Shown here: one piece after another, positions 23,095-34,600 of the stretch
Numbering within the stretch: the stretch's first letter is position 1
How the letters are laid out: every line of letters starts with the position of its first letter
Assembly (NCBI GenBank): GCA_018417955.1
Contig: JACTVC010000020.1
Location: forward strand, 1-64,000
DNA length: 64,000 nucleotides
Origin: Laccaria trichodermophora
Taxonomy: Eukaryota > Basidiomycota > Agaricomycetes > Agaricales > Hydnangiaceae
Direction of reading: 5' to 3'
Notes under the pieces: model-generated
Seen by the model: only the letters and a program-made list of their open reading frames with translations
Told to the model about the DNA's origin: nothing
Database searches by the model: none
Made by a program: the position numbers and the translations under genes

Positions 23095-25427
23095 TATGAA
23101 GTTAATACGGAGAATAACAAAGATAATGAATGTGCTGCATTGGGGAATGAATTGAATGGAGGGGGCTATCGGAGGGGGCATCTGGGATACGATCATGAAG
23201 ACCATTCAGATCCAGATTATGAGGAGGATTTTATGCCCATAGATGATGGGGGCGATATTAGATACTTTAACCCACATCAAACGGGATCCAATGACGATGA
23301 TCAATTTTCTGACGAGGAGGACCCACCTATATCGGGTGACGAGTCAGGTTCAAAGATGATATACCCTCCTATGGAAATTGACTCAGACTCCGATGACTAC
23401 GACAACGATGAGGATCTGGATTTTGTATATTGTAAGTTGATCTTACGTTGAGTTAGCCAGTTATTTGACCACTCATCACATACATAGACGATCATCTTGG
23501 CGATTTTTTCAAGAAACTTGACATGTCTCAGATCGCTTTGGCTCTCAGAGACTTTTCATTCAGCAAAAACAAGGTCTCTGATAGTTCAATGGTTTTGGGA
23601 CAAAGCGGATTGACTTCATTGGGCAATTCTTTAACGACAATACTTGAACGCCCCACCTCTATAGATGCAGCGCTCGCCATTCCACAGATGTGGCACAACA
23701 TCAACAACACAACTGCAGATATTGAAAGAAGACATCTTGAATCCCGCATATTACGAGCATGCATAATGTGGGCAGCACTTAGTCTGAACATGTGGGTGGA
23801 GAATATGATTGATAGGGTGCAATCAGGCAAAGCCAATAAGTCATGGGTCAATAAACTGGTGTCCCAGATTGATAACGCGCTCAATTCGAAAGCTCCTGTG
23901 GGAACAGAGATCATATTGAGTTCAGAAGACTTTCTTGCCCAGCTTCCGCCAACTATGTATAAATGGTCCAAACCCCGCTTTACCTATGACACAAAAACAG
24001 TCAAAGAGAGAATCAAACATATCGCTCATGATACTATTCGAGCATGGCTAAGCTTTCCAAATGACAGGAAGACTGCGATGCAGTGCACATTTCTGCATAC
24101 TCTTGTATCTCGCACACATATATCAGTGCTTCTTCTTGACATAGTGTGGGTCGCATATCGCGATCCATTCAAAGTTGTTCTTAACTCATCTGCTGGACGG
24201 CATGTATCTCGTGAACATATGGACAAGTTTAAGAATCGATACTATCTCCACCCTTTTGTTAACACGCAAACGGAGGAATACCAGGCATTGGGCAGACTGA
24301 ATGAGGAGTTTATGGGAGTATTCACAAGTACGCGAATGGGATTAGCAGTTGAGTCTCAACAAAATGTCAGTACTTCACTTTGCTTCATTTTTGATATTCA
24401 AATGTTTACAAATGTTCAGCAGACTTCACATGGAGGGATTGATGAAGATTATCGAGATGAAACAACCATGCCGCTGCTTACATCTTCAGAACCACGCAGA
24501 AAGAAGATGAAAGTGTTCCTTGACTACTTACGCCATTTGATGCCACTCGTAAAAAATGGCTTTACCTCCTACCTCAATTCCAGTGATCCCATCCTGAAAC
24601 GTGTTGCTAAATCACCTGATCGACTATTGCCCTTCAGACAAATGGCACCTACCATTATCAAAGCTCATACGGTTCTTTATTCAAACAAGGAACGTTTGAG
24701 AACCAGAGCAGGGCTATTCAATGTCTTAATGTTTAGAGGAGTATTCTACGGATCGCCATTTGCGAGCGAAGATCTTGTATGGTTCAACGATCTAGAGGAA
24801 TGGGAATCGTACTACAAGAATTCGCAGAAGACCGCACGTGGGTCTGATAAAGAAAAGAAACCTACGAAAGAAAGATACTTTGTCTGCAAGACGGCATACG
24901 GGCCAAGTTTAACATCTCGAAGTACTGAGGTAGCAGCCGCATACTGGGAAGGATCCAAAGAATGGGTTGGATTTCTGAAACCCAGGCATCAGGCCAAAGA
25001 AATTTTCAACTGGTTCCTGAGAAAGGATAAGCGAGGAAAGAAAATATTCCCTAATATTGGGCCTCTATGTGCCCTTCTCATGCTCGGTGACTTGATTCAA
25101 GCAGATGGTGATTATTTCCCTATGCCATCATCGGCTGCCTGGGGAGAGCTGGTTCATGAACTGGATAAAGGTGCCAAAAATGGGCTCCTGATCTTGGGCC
25201 TATTGGAGGAGAAAGCAAGATCCACCAATACAATCGATTCATTCTCTGAACTGCATCAATATTTGGATGAAGAGCTAGATGACGAAGAGAAAGCACTCAT
25301 CGGTTTTAACACCATAATGCTGGAGCATGGTTTGTGTAAAAGAGGTCGTATTTTACCAAAGAAGTCTAAGCCCAAAAAGAAAGGGAAGGTCACGACGATG
25401 TTGAGTGCCAGCGTGGGGAGTGAGTAG
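23095..25427 (+). CDS. Hypothetical protein, 5' end cut by family A
   Basis: The reading frame is open from just after a TGA at 23092-23094, and the family-A copy ends at 23086, so the first exon is probably truncated or rebuilt. Intron 23432-23487 (56 nt) joins an acidic N-terminal part (DHEDHSDPDYEEDF, IDSDSDDYDNDEDLD) to a long exon. A second, in-frame 54-nt intron is likely at 24366-24419 (GTCAGT...TTCAG), although the frame reads through it. Spliced length from the upstream stop is about 740 residues. No catalytic motif is recognised; the protein ends in a Lys-rich tail (PKKSKPKKKGK), which suggests nuclear location. The start codon cannot be set: no ATG lies at the expected site upstream of the acidic part. 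I do not recognise the family. Confidence 0.7.
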
Positions 25428-26209
25428 TAGCTTTAGATGCAACAATTGTAAAAGTGCGCTTTTAGATAAAATAATAGTCATTTAGCATTATTTGTTGATA
25501 TTTTTTTGAGAGGCTAATAACCTTTGTGTGGCAGTTTCGCCTGCCTTAACTCATCGCTCTACAACGCAGTCTATGACTCAGAATAGCCAAAACTATCTGG
25601 ACAACACTTCGTTGATGTATTGGCCAAGCCAAACACCAGGAAAAGCTGATCAAATAACCTCGAAACTACCTCTAACCCTGGCCAGCTAGAACGCCCAAGA
25701 AGGAGCGGTTTACCGATGACTTTCAAGTTAATTCGCATACTTCCATCATGTCATCTCGGCTAGTCCGAATGCATGTTAGAGACAAACCAAATTCATATAG
25801 CATATTCATGACATCTCGGCCAGACCGAATGCGTGTTATGTATACGATCTGCTGGACGAGTCGAATTCATGTATGTATTCATGACATCTCGGCTAATCCG
25901 AATGCATGTTAGCTATGGATACCCAAAGTAAGAGGTGCGTTGCAAACCAATAGATTGTATATCAAAGATCTAAAACAAAAAATAGACATAGCAGCTCGGT
26001 CGATTGTGAGTATAAAGAAATAAGCGCGTATAAAGAAGCAGTTGGGTGAGCAACTATATGCTCTAACTGCCACCAATGTTAGTTGAATAACAAGGGGTTT
26101 ATAGAAATCAACGATATGATAAGAGAGCATGGGGCGCCTGAGACAAAGCTTCTACGGAGAAAGCTAGTGAATCGGATATTCAATATGGAAAATGAAAAGT
26201 TATCACCAT
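25428..26209. other. Intergenic region with variant bulged hairpins
   Basis: Between two convergent genes. It holds four variants of the family E hairpin at 25616-25635, 25752-25771, 25812-25831 and 25885-25904. In the last three the stem is CAT/ATG plus TCGG/CCGA instead of CGT/ACG plus TTGG/CCAA; the first has TGT/ACA plus TTGG/CCAA. The sequence catgacatctcggc and gaatgcatgttag around them repeats with 60-73-bp spacing. No other feature is seen. Confidence 0.75.
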
Positions 26210-28490
26210 TTATTCCTCTCCATCGGAAAGAACAGCTGCCCAAATGAGATTGAAGCTCAGGGACTTGTCATTTGGGAAGTGGGAGGACTTATACTGTCCT
26301 ACAGTATAAGCCACCAGCGCGATCGAGTTAGATGGTACGGTGCGGCCAAAGTGCGGATAGTCTTTCTCCACGCTAGACAAGCCAGAGGGAATAACAATAG
26401 GCTTGTCCAAATTAGTGGCATCAAGGACGGGAACTATATGTGCTCATCAGCAGTTGGTTGAAGTTTTAAAAAGTGAAGGACCTTGATCAGAAGCGCCGAG
26501 GGTACTGTACGTAAATTGCCGTGCGGGGCTATTGTTGCTTGTTGTAGCATCGCTTCGAAAAGAGGAGAAGAGGTCCTTTTGAGTACGTTTACGAGGTGAT
26601 TGGCTGAATTTTTCTAAAGAAGGAGTTTGTTAACACAGAAATGATACAGATAGTAAGACGTACCCATTCTAGTGGAGAAAGTCAATTCATTATCAACAAT
26701 CTGTGCTCGCATAGAGTCCACGTCATGAACCATGCACAGTACAGCTACCATGCGTTCATATTCCAACATCAAAGGAGTTCCAGTGATGAATTTGCTGTAT
26801 GTATCGCCAGACGCCTTAGGCGTTTCGGTGTGGTCTTCTCCAACAACAATAAGGGAGACGCAGAGAGCGGGCCGTTTGCGGTCTCTAATATAAACCATAC
26901 GACTCCCACGATCACCAACTTCCCTGCTAGTCAACTGAAATGGATCGATTCGGGACAGGTTGACCACATTCTTTTCACGGTCCATAACAAAGGTGGCGAG
27001 GCGTACAAGATATCTGAAGAAGCAATCATTACTCAAATGAAAGGGTTACATCCGAATGCTAGGTTGCTCACTTTATATCCAATCTTGGGTACGCTTTCTT
27101 CAGCTTTGTCAGGGATGCCATTCCTATGACTTCGCCCGATTCATCATCCTTGGGAGTACCCTTCCAGGAAATGAACGCTTTGCCACTGCAAGCAATATGT
27201 CAGATTGATAAGAACATGAGCAGGCAACTTACGATGGCAGATTGACCAAAGGAGCACCATATGTCGTCTTCATAAATTTATCGACAAGCGCTGCTTTGAA
27301 GATACCGCATTTACGGAGCTTTGGGTAACTGGAAAGAGCTCTTAGGATTCATGGTTACAAGATGGCATGATTACGCACGATGGAACGGGATCTCGTACTA
27401 GGTCTTCGAGAAGCACCTCAGATTTTCTGGTATGGTGGATCAGCATTTTTGTTCAAACAAAAGGAATATAATAAGACTTGCTTGATATGCTTCTTTTTTC
27501 CTTCAGAAGGGAGATCATCATCATCACCATCAGACCCCTCCTTGCCACTTTCTTCGTACTTCTCAATCTCTGCTTCATCATCTGCAATTTCCTTTCCAAG
27601 TTTACTCATTGCCTTCTTGTTGTCGACTAGCATCTTCTTTGCTTTTGCACTACGAATGCTTCAATGAAAGCTGCAATGCCATTGACTGGTCACTCACATC
27701 GACTTGTCAAATTCTTTCCCGTAGGGTACGCTCCTGCACAGGAATTCCGAAGGATAACTCAGCAATGCAATAATAAATAACTTAATAAAAGGTACTTACT
27801 TTTTGGACAAGGGAGAAGAATCAAGTTCAACGTCCATTCTGGACAGAAAGTTTAGCGCATTTGTCAAATTTTACCCTCAATGAAAGACACACTCATCTGA
27901 GCTCCCACGAGAAGAGCTGAAGAAAAATAAGCAAAAGATGGAGTTAACTTCGTGCAATTGTGGACCAACCTGTCGGATACATCCGTCTTCTTGGATGAGA
28001 CCTTGCTAGAAGACTTGGAGCGTTTTCCTTTGGGAGTTTTGCGCATTTTTTTAGCAGGAGACTTGACTACAAATGGATCCTCATCGGAATCCTGAGCCGG
28101 TCTACGGGTCCTTTTTTTACCAACACTTAACACACGTCAACTCATAGTGCATATGGCAATTGTTGAAACAAACACTTACGTTTCAGCCTTTGCCGAAGTG
28201 GCTTTCAACTTCTTCTTCTTGCTTGGTGTAGGTTCCGGAGATCTGTATATATGATTCATGAACGTATATGAACCAAGGAAGATACATACTCTATGGCTTC
28301 CTCTTCAGAAGCTTCAGACCCACTGGTATTTCTGTGTAAAAATGTTGAGCATGAAGCCAAGAGAAATATTGAAATATGTAGAGACGTACTTGTCTTCATC
28401 ATCATAATCACCAGAACCGTTGGAATCGTCGGAGTCGCTCTCAATGAACTCGGCTGTTTTGACAACCTTGCTTCGGCGAGTCGTACGCAT
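26210..28490 (-). CDS. Hypothetical nuclear-type protein, 14 exons
   Basis: Thirteen introns of about 45-60 nt can be removed with phase kept throughout, from ATG at 28488-28490 to TAA at 26210-26212; examples are 28332-28389, 28243-28289 and 27427-27481. The intron at 27427-27481 has a GC donor (GCAAGT...CCAG), the rest GT-AG. The N-terminal half is acidic serine runs (ESDSDDSNGSGDYDDEDK) alternating with basic stretches (SKKKKLK, KKRTRRP, KGKRSKSSSK), typical of nuclear proteins. The C-terminal half is globular: KCGIFKAALVDKFM, YLVRLATFVMDREKNVVNLSR, FITGTPLMLEYERMVAVLC and an end reading NSIALVAYTVGQYK...FNLIWAAVLSDGEE. I recall similar C-termini in other agaric hypothetical proteins; function is unknown. 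The gene looks intact. Confidence 0.75.
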
Positions 28491-29149
28491 TGCAAATATG
28501 CTTGTAAAAAACTAAAGAGGAGAAGTTGGAGATAGAGCAGGCACTGGTTTCAATCTTCTTATACATCCCAGTTTACTCCCAGGTTAAGGGGTCAATATAT
28601 TGAGGACAAGATGATTATGAAATTGCTGCGACCCACCACTGCATCTATCCTTTTTTTTACTAGTGGCACGCCGCTCATGATCGCCGTTACTGAAACACAT
28701 CATCCTTGGCCACAACTATCGACCCTCAATGCTAGTGCGCGATGGATGATCGCCGCAATTTTTTTTTTGTTTTTTTCTCAAAAGATTTTCTGCAATTAAG
28801 TTGCATAGCCACGTCATTCAATTACCCCTATGACTTTCTACCAGAAACAAGCTACGCAAGTGATCGCCGTTATTGAAATAAATTTTCGATGAGATACATC
28901 GGCGATTTCATCGCATACTCCTCAATTACTCAAGCCTATTATGTGGAAAAAATGGCGACACATGATGGCCAAGAAAAAATGCAGATTTCATTCTATTATA
29001 TGGTAAAAGGGCGACACAAAATGGCTAGAATGAACTGCCATTTGGTTTAATTGGATTACGAAGATGTATTGTCAGAAATTGTAGGAAAACTATGTTGAAT
29101 GCTGCCTTTGAATTTGGGAATGCGTTAGTTGAATAACGATAGAATGCAA
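28491..29149. other. Intergenic region
   Basis: AT-rich. The phrase gatcgccgtta(c/t)tgaaa or a shorter form (gatcgccg) recurs at about 28680, 28749 and 28862, and ggcgacacaaaatggc or similar appears twice near 28950-29025. No gene is supported. The first part may hold the promoter of the minus-strand gene ending at 28490. Confidence 0.45.
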
Positions 29150-31857
29150 TCAAGAAAGAAAAGAAGCATCAATTACAATACGTTGTCGCATCCAGGAACG
29201 ACCAGAATTTTCACAAGGCCCACCTCCAAGAGTCCACCGAATATCACACCCCTCATACGATAAAGCCTTATCCTTCTTCTCTCGTAGAATTGATGGATAA
29301 AATGTTAGGGCACCAACAATGACTGGGAGAGCCATGTGTTCATCAAAGGAGAAGAATAAGCGGTTTGAATCGCTTGTGTGCCTTGAAGTATGAGGACAGG
29401 AAGGATCCACGGTGCAGACATGTGGCCAGAGTTTTTCATCAAACGAAAAACCACGTTCTCGGTACCTTGTTATGAGTCCTTACGAGTTTACGAGTAAGAC
29501 TCATTCTTTATCAACTGAGGACTTAGGCAAATTTTTCATTGATTGATTTACCTTTCATCACCGCGGGAACCTTTTCCCTTAAACAGAAAAGCAGCTATAA
29601 AATCAGGAAAAATGGCAAGAAAAATAGCAAAAAATATGTAAAAAATCAGATTATTGCTTAGTAAGTTGGGAAGGCCGTGTTGAGGGTTCAGGGTCAATAT
29701 CTAAATATAGAAACCAGCTAAAATTTGCCAGAAAATCAGAAAAAAATACCCAAAAATTAAGAGAGATCTTCTCTGTTGCCACAGTGTTGAAGGGGCTGTG
29801 TTCAGGGTTCAGGGTCCATATCTAAATATAGAACAAAGTAATAAAAATGGCTAGCAAATCAGAAACAAATGAGTAAAAAATCAAAATGATACTTTTTTGT
29901 TGCTATAAGGTATGAGAGGCTGTGTCCAGTGTTCAGGGTCCATATCCAAATATGGAAAATTAAGCCAACTATGTAAAAATATTATCATATTATGCAATGT
30001 GACTATATCAGCAGACCAGCCTTCTTGCACTTTGAGATATTGGTCAAAAATGCATAACAATTTCCAAAAAGTGTCCAATTTTTTGAGTATTTTGTGTTTT
30101 TCTCAATGAGGAATGGTCTGCATGACATTATTTATATATATTTGTAAAGGTAAGGAAAGGGGCTACAATTTTTGTTAATGAAGCTAAGTGAGAGGCTGTG
30201 TTTCTGATACCATGGGAATTTTAACCCAAAAAGGAAAATTATCACAGATATATAGAGCATGCTATTATAGGTCACAAAATATAATTAACAAGATATATGC
30301 AAACAGGACTGTGGGAATATTTTACCATAAACAGAAAAATAGTTATAAAATTGGGAAAAATTGCTATAAAATCAAAAAAAACAAGAAAGGAAAAATAAGA
30401 ATAGTACACATTGTGGCTATGATATTGATGGCTAGACTCAGGGCTCAGGGTCCATTTGCAAATATAGAAGAAAACTCAGAAAATCATAAAGTGATTACAT
30501 GTTATTGCAACTGATGGGATGTCAGGAGGGTGGTCACATGGCCAATTTCCAAAATCAAATTTAGAGTCCACAGGAAGGACTCATACATGCCATGCAAAGC
30601 ACTGGCCCACACCCACAAGTGCGGAAGATAAGGTAGAGTGGGTCCAAAATGTTCTGTTCAATGAATCTAGGAACCATATTGCCAGCAATAATGCGATGTA
30701 GATCCAGTATCTGGGATTGTGTAGGAGATACAACCGAATGTGAAAGTTTGTTGGATGTGAGGTCTGGATAGGCGCAAAATATGCCATGCTTGTTAATATA
30801 GTTCATAGTGTGTGTCGAAGAAGAATGGATGATAGCGGTGACAGGAGAAGGGGAAGATGTCATGATCAGATTGACACAAAGGTCACGGTTTGAGCGATGG
30901 GTTAACAAGAGGATGCTTGATACGCATGGGTTGCCAAGATGCACATTGGACCATGTTTCTGTAACCTCGTATTGATCCTCAAGCAAGTCTTGATAGAGTT
31001 CAAAGGCATGGCGCTGGGGGACATAAATATCGAGGTCATGAGGTTTGAACCCGTTGATGCGTGCCAGGATGGGAAGTAACGCCACCGAACCACCAATAAC
31101 GGCGTTGTATGTGTCTAGCTTCTTCAAGGTTCGAGCATAGCTAAGGCGGAAACCACGTATCAGTGACGCGACCCGGTTACAAACATAGACGTTGGCTGTA
31201 TGGTAGAAATAACGCGATGTGTGTCGTAACTTCATAATAACAGGAAGGGGTAGCTGATCATACAGCATGATTAGCTGTTCTTTGTTGAACGTCAACAAAC
31301 GAGAAACCGATGGAGTGTAATAACGAGCTAAACAAATATAAATCAGAAGTATGAATGTCTGAATGGAGAGGAAACGTACGAGGCATGTTGATTTCTTGGA
31401 TTTTCGATATGACATCATCCAAATGGCGGATAATGTTGTTGATCTCTCGGGAGTGGTGTTTTGCATATTCCAAGATACTTGACGCTGGCAGATTCCACAA
31501 TTCTGAGCGTGTCAGAAAGTTGAGGACGTGCGTAGGGTTAGACCCAAACAGCAAGCTGGGGGGTCTAGGGCTGATTAAATAATCAGCTTCTAATAATTGC
31601 ATCAGCATGTAGTTGCAGCAAGTCGTTATTAAGAACGCACGGAAACCCAGCATGTCAATTTCATCCAACGTTGTCATGTTGAAGGCATCCAGATCGATGG
31701 ATGATGGTGGGGAAAGTTCTACGCCAACGGCGATAGCGAGTTTAGAAATCTGAGCATGTAAGTCATGCAAAAGACTTACGATGATATTGAGGACTTTTAG
31801 GTTGATTAGGAGAGCCTTGGATATAAAGAGGCATTGAAAAGACGATGCAGAGGACAC
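29150..31857 (-). pseudogene. Nucleotidyltransferase-like gene split by family A
   Basis: The N-terminal exon (31380-31857) joins the next one after removal of intron 31328-31379 (52 nt). The second exon has an F-box-like stretch (LPLPVIMKLRHTSRYFYHTANVYVCNRVASL is its longer context, 31150-31250) and then IGGSVALLPI followed 10 residues later by FKPHDLDIYVP, the GG[S/G] and DxD signature of nucleotidyltransferase-fold proteins. At 30618 the frame runs into repeat A (its last residues CGCGPVLCMACM are repeat sequence). The protein resumes beyond the repeat at 29469: RGFSFDEKLWPHVCTVDPSCPHTSRHTS and GCDIRWTLGGGPC, ending at 29150. So 1149 bp of family A interrupt it. The N-terminal start is uncertain. 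The family, as I recall, is expanded in agarics; its substrate is unknown. Confidence 0.72.
29470..30618 (+). mobile_element. Repeat family A, copy 4, inserted in a gene
   Basis: Start TATGAGTCC with the hairpin, end CCCACAA, GT on both sides. The host reading frame can be followed on both sides: removing the element together with one of the two GT pairs restores the frame (CGC ACA AGG on the minus strand). This is the clearest evidence that family A is a mobile unit with these ends. At 1149 bp it is among the shorter complete copies and has no ORF of its own. Confidence 0.9.
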
Positions 31858-32733
31858 AGGTTAGCCAGGTTACACTCATGAGATATATATGCGCATTGAC
31901 GTTCCACATGCAGGGACAACCAAGAAAAGAATATTGAGAAATTTATGACATGGAGTCGAAAATTTCAAGGAGGCCTGAGGAATCGGAGACGAAGATGCCG
32001 TGAATAAACTGGTGAGAGACGTTCTCTCACACATTCACGGCAATACCATAATCCATACCATCGGTACGTAACCCAGTACAAAGATGTCAAAATTTAAATA
32101 AAGGTAGAAAGCCGAGTCAGCTTGAAGACCGAAGAATAATCACGTTCAAGCAAGGCTAGTACAGGGACAGTTACAGCTAATACAAGTATAGCTAGTACAA
32201 TGACAGTTACAGCTAACAATAACGTTTAGGTAATGCTCCACTCGGTGAATTTATTTAGGTTTAGATCCAGAGGTATAGTACCTGACGGCCATAAATTCTG
32301 TGGTTGATACTGCCAATCAACATATAAGAAGGGATGTCTCATGACAAACAGAGACAGTTTATCGTCAATAAAAGAGGTATATAAAATAGAACAAGCAAGA
32401 CCGAGTGCTAATCATACTTTAGCTTTTGAAAGTTGATCGACGAGACGGTTGAAAGGCCGATCAACATGAAAAGCACAGGGTCGGTTGACAGAATATATCA
32501 TACGTCTCACACAAATTTGAAGTTTCAATGGGTGCTACTAAATACAGCCTCATTTTGACAGAATAGGTATAGACAGAAGGGTTGTTAGGACCAAGGAATA
32601 TTTGTTCAAGTATATGATGGTGACTAGGGATCAAGCATGTTCCCATGCATTAGCAACCCTTGAATGAAATTGACAAGCAATTGTATGCGTATTCACAAGT
32701 TTTGTTGCTTAGGCATTCACATATACTTTCAAC
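31858..32733. other. Intergenic region
   Basis: Divergent promoter space between a minus-strand and a plus-strand gene. Tandem short repeats of agctagtacaa and gacagttacagctaa lie at about 32155-32220. Nothing else is recognised; small ORFs are not supported. Confidence 0.45.
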
Positions 32734-33911
32734 ATGGATGCATTCTACGACAACGATGAAGCCAGTGAGTAGAGCATATTTACTGCCATTGTGACTGAAA
32801 ACCAAAAATCCATAGGAGATCTTCTTGAATTCGTAACCAAGGCACGCATTGAGAAAGGCCCAAAGGTCTGTCAACTATTGACCTTCGATGAGGTTAGCAG
32901 CGCCTACCTTAGAAGTTCGATGAGTCTACTAATTGACGATATGTAGAAAGATGGGATGGCACCATACGCATTTGTGCAATCCATGGAGAAACCTCATTGC
33001 TGGAAGCTTGTAAGGATTGAACAGAACACGCAAGAACAAGAGGAAGTCGTCCTACGTATCCAAGGAATCATATGTGACAAGAGCATACCGCCAATTAAAA
33101 GGCCATTTGAAATGTACGTTGATGATACTAAAGTCTGTGGTGCCTTCTCAACATATATATACATAGAGAGTCACGAGGCCGGAAATATCTACGTCAAAGC
33201 ATTATGCTTACAGGATTCGGTTCAGACATAATGAAGAAAGCCATTGAGAATATACATTACATCCATGGGTTATTCAATCAGGAATTCACGCAAGGAGAAC
33301 TCGAGGCTTGGACACCTGGAAGATTCGGCCAGTTTGATGCTATCGACATATCGAACCGCTACTTCACCAGACGGAGTGACATGAATGGAGAGATGCCAAT
33401 CCAATTCAGTCGTGCTATTGATCCAGATGATATATTGACAAATGCGTTATCAAATGACTTCGTTCATATTCAAGAGAATGTTGTAGAGTATTACGAGGCT
33501 GTAAAGAAGGACAACAAAATCAAGTGAGTATATTTCTACTTCTTTGGAAGAATGACTTATAACGATGGTTATAGATATATAGATATCAATCCTGGACGTA
33601 TTCAGAGGGGAGACGTTTTGGAAATTCAAGCTTCATTTATGGTTGTACCACTAAAAGCCAAGAAATTCAAAATGCTTATTGTGCTAAGAGCGATTACACT
33701 TTTAGACAACAGCGCTACCAAAGTGAGTAAAATTTTATTGCCTTACAAGCTTTACTAAAATACTTTTGGTGACCAGAACGCAACTATTTCACGACAAATG
33801 AGTGGACAGGAAGTACGTCGCATCAGCCAGACCCTAAAGAGAAAGACAGGATACAGTGAGGATGAGGATGTAGAAATGCGTGACAAGGTTAGAAGGATGC
33901 ATATTGATTAA
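32734..33911 (+). CDS. Hypothetical basidiomycete protein, six exons
   Basis: ATG at 32734 (MDAFYDNDEA), TAA at 33909-33911. Introns with good borders are 32765-32815, 32893-32946, 33524-33574 and 33723-33776 (51-54 nt). Another, 33140-33213 (74 nt), is needed to pass from the frame ending DDTKVCG to the frame with SDIMKKAIENIHYIHGLF; without it there would be a frameshift there. Recognisable pieces are PFEMYVDDTKV, WTPGRFGQFDAIDISNRYF, MNGEMPIQFSRAIDPDDIL and RGDVLEIQASFMVVPLKAKKFKMLIVLRAITLLD, which I recall as a family expanded in agarics with no assigned function. The C-terminus is basic (RRISQTLKRKTG). It looks intact if the 74-nt intron is real. Confidence 0.7.
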
Positions 33912-33991
33912 AATGTATGGTCTATGGAGACTACACATATGATTTACGTTGTGAATGTGGGCTAATTATGAAGCTAACAAAGGCAGATAGA

Positions 33992-34181
33992 CTTTGATGA
34001 ATCAATGTGATTTACTTTTTTTTTCGTTGATAAATTATACTTCTTTACATTGATAGTATACCAATCGCCCCGGCAAGGCCGGAGCATGATTGGTATACTA
34101 TCAATGTAAAGAAGTATAGTTAGTTGCATTGAAGTAAAAAGGAAGCCAAAAAAAAAAGTAAATCCCATTGATTCATCTAAG
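33992..34181. mobile_element. Foldback element with nested inverted repeats
   Basis: Outer arms of about 29 bp, starting CTTTGATGAATCAATG and ending CATTGATTCATCTAAG, differ by a few bases. Inner arms 34036-34066 and 34088-34118 are 31 bp and perfectly complementary (TATACTTCTTTAC... and its complement), with a 21-bp GC-rich loop. The structure resembles a MITE or foldback transposon. No target duplication is clear. Confidence 0.85.
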
Positions 34182-34600
34182 TCCTTCAGCCAAATAGAGC
34201 AATAATGAGGCCACAAGGTGAGCGCAGCGAGAACGCTGCAAGCAGAAGCCAGGAGTGCAAGCCATGACACGTGACAACCATGAGATATGATGACAAAGCA
34301 TACCATGGATCGATAATGCTCTGGAAATGTTGAGGGATGTTTCTAGGACAGGGCTAGCAAACAAATTGAGGAGAGAGAGAGCAGAGGCATCACTATTCAT
34401 ATGCTAAGGGTGCTAAAAGCAAATGTCAAGCAAAGATTTGGTAGATTTGACTAGAAAATATGACGAAGAGGATGAGGCATTCAACCGTGGGAAGAAATCA
34501 TTTTCGTGGGAGAAAGTCAAATTTCAGCGTTACCGCGCTGAAAAAAGTCTCGAGATCCCGGGTAATAAACGAGTCTCTTCGTAAACTCAGAGGACTCGTA
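34182..34600 (-). repeat. Repeat family C, copy 1
   Basis: Read on the minus strand it begins at 34600 with TACGAGTCC. The hairpin (34569-34600) has arm ACGAGTC-C-TCT, loop GAGTTTACGA and arm AGAGACTCGT. Next come ttcagcgcggtaacgctgaa (itself an inverted repeat) and tttctcccacgaaa. The far end is not defined; the sequence back to the foldback element at 34181 has no other feature. It interrupts the gag-like ORF. Confidence 0.75.
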
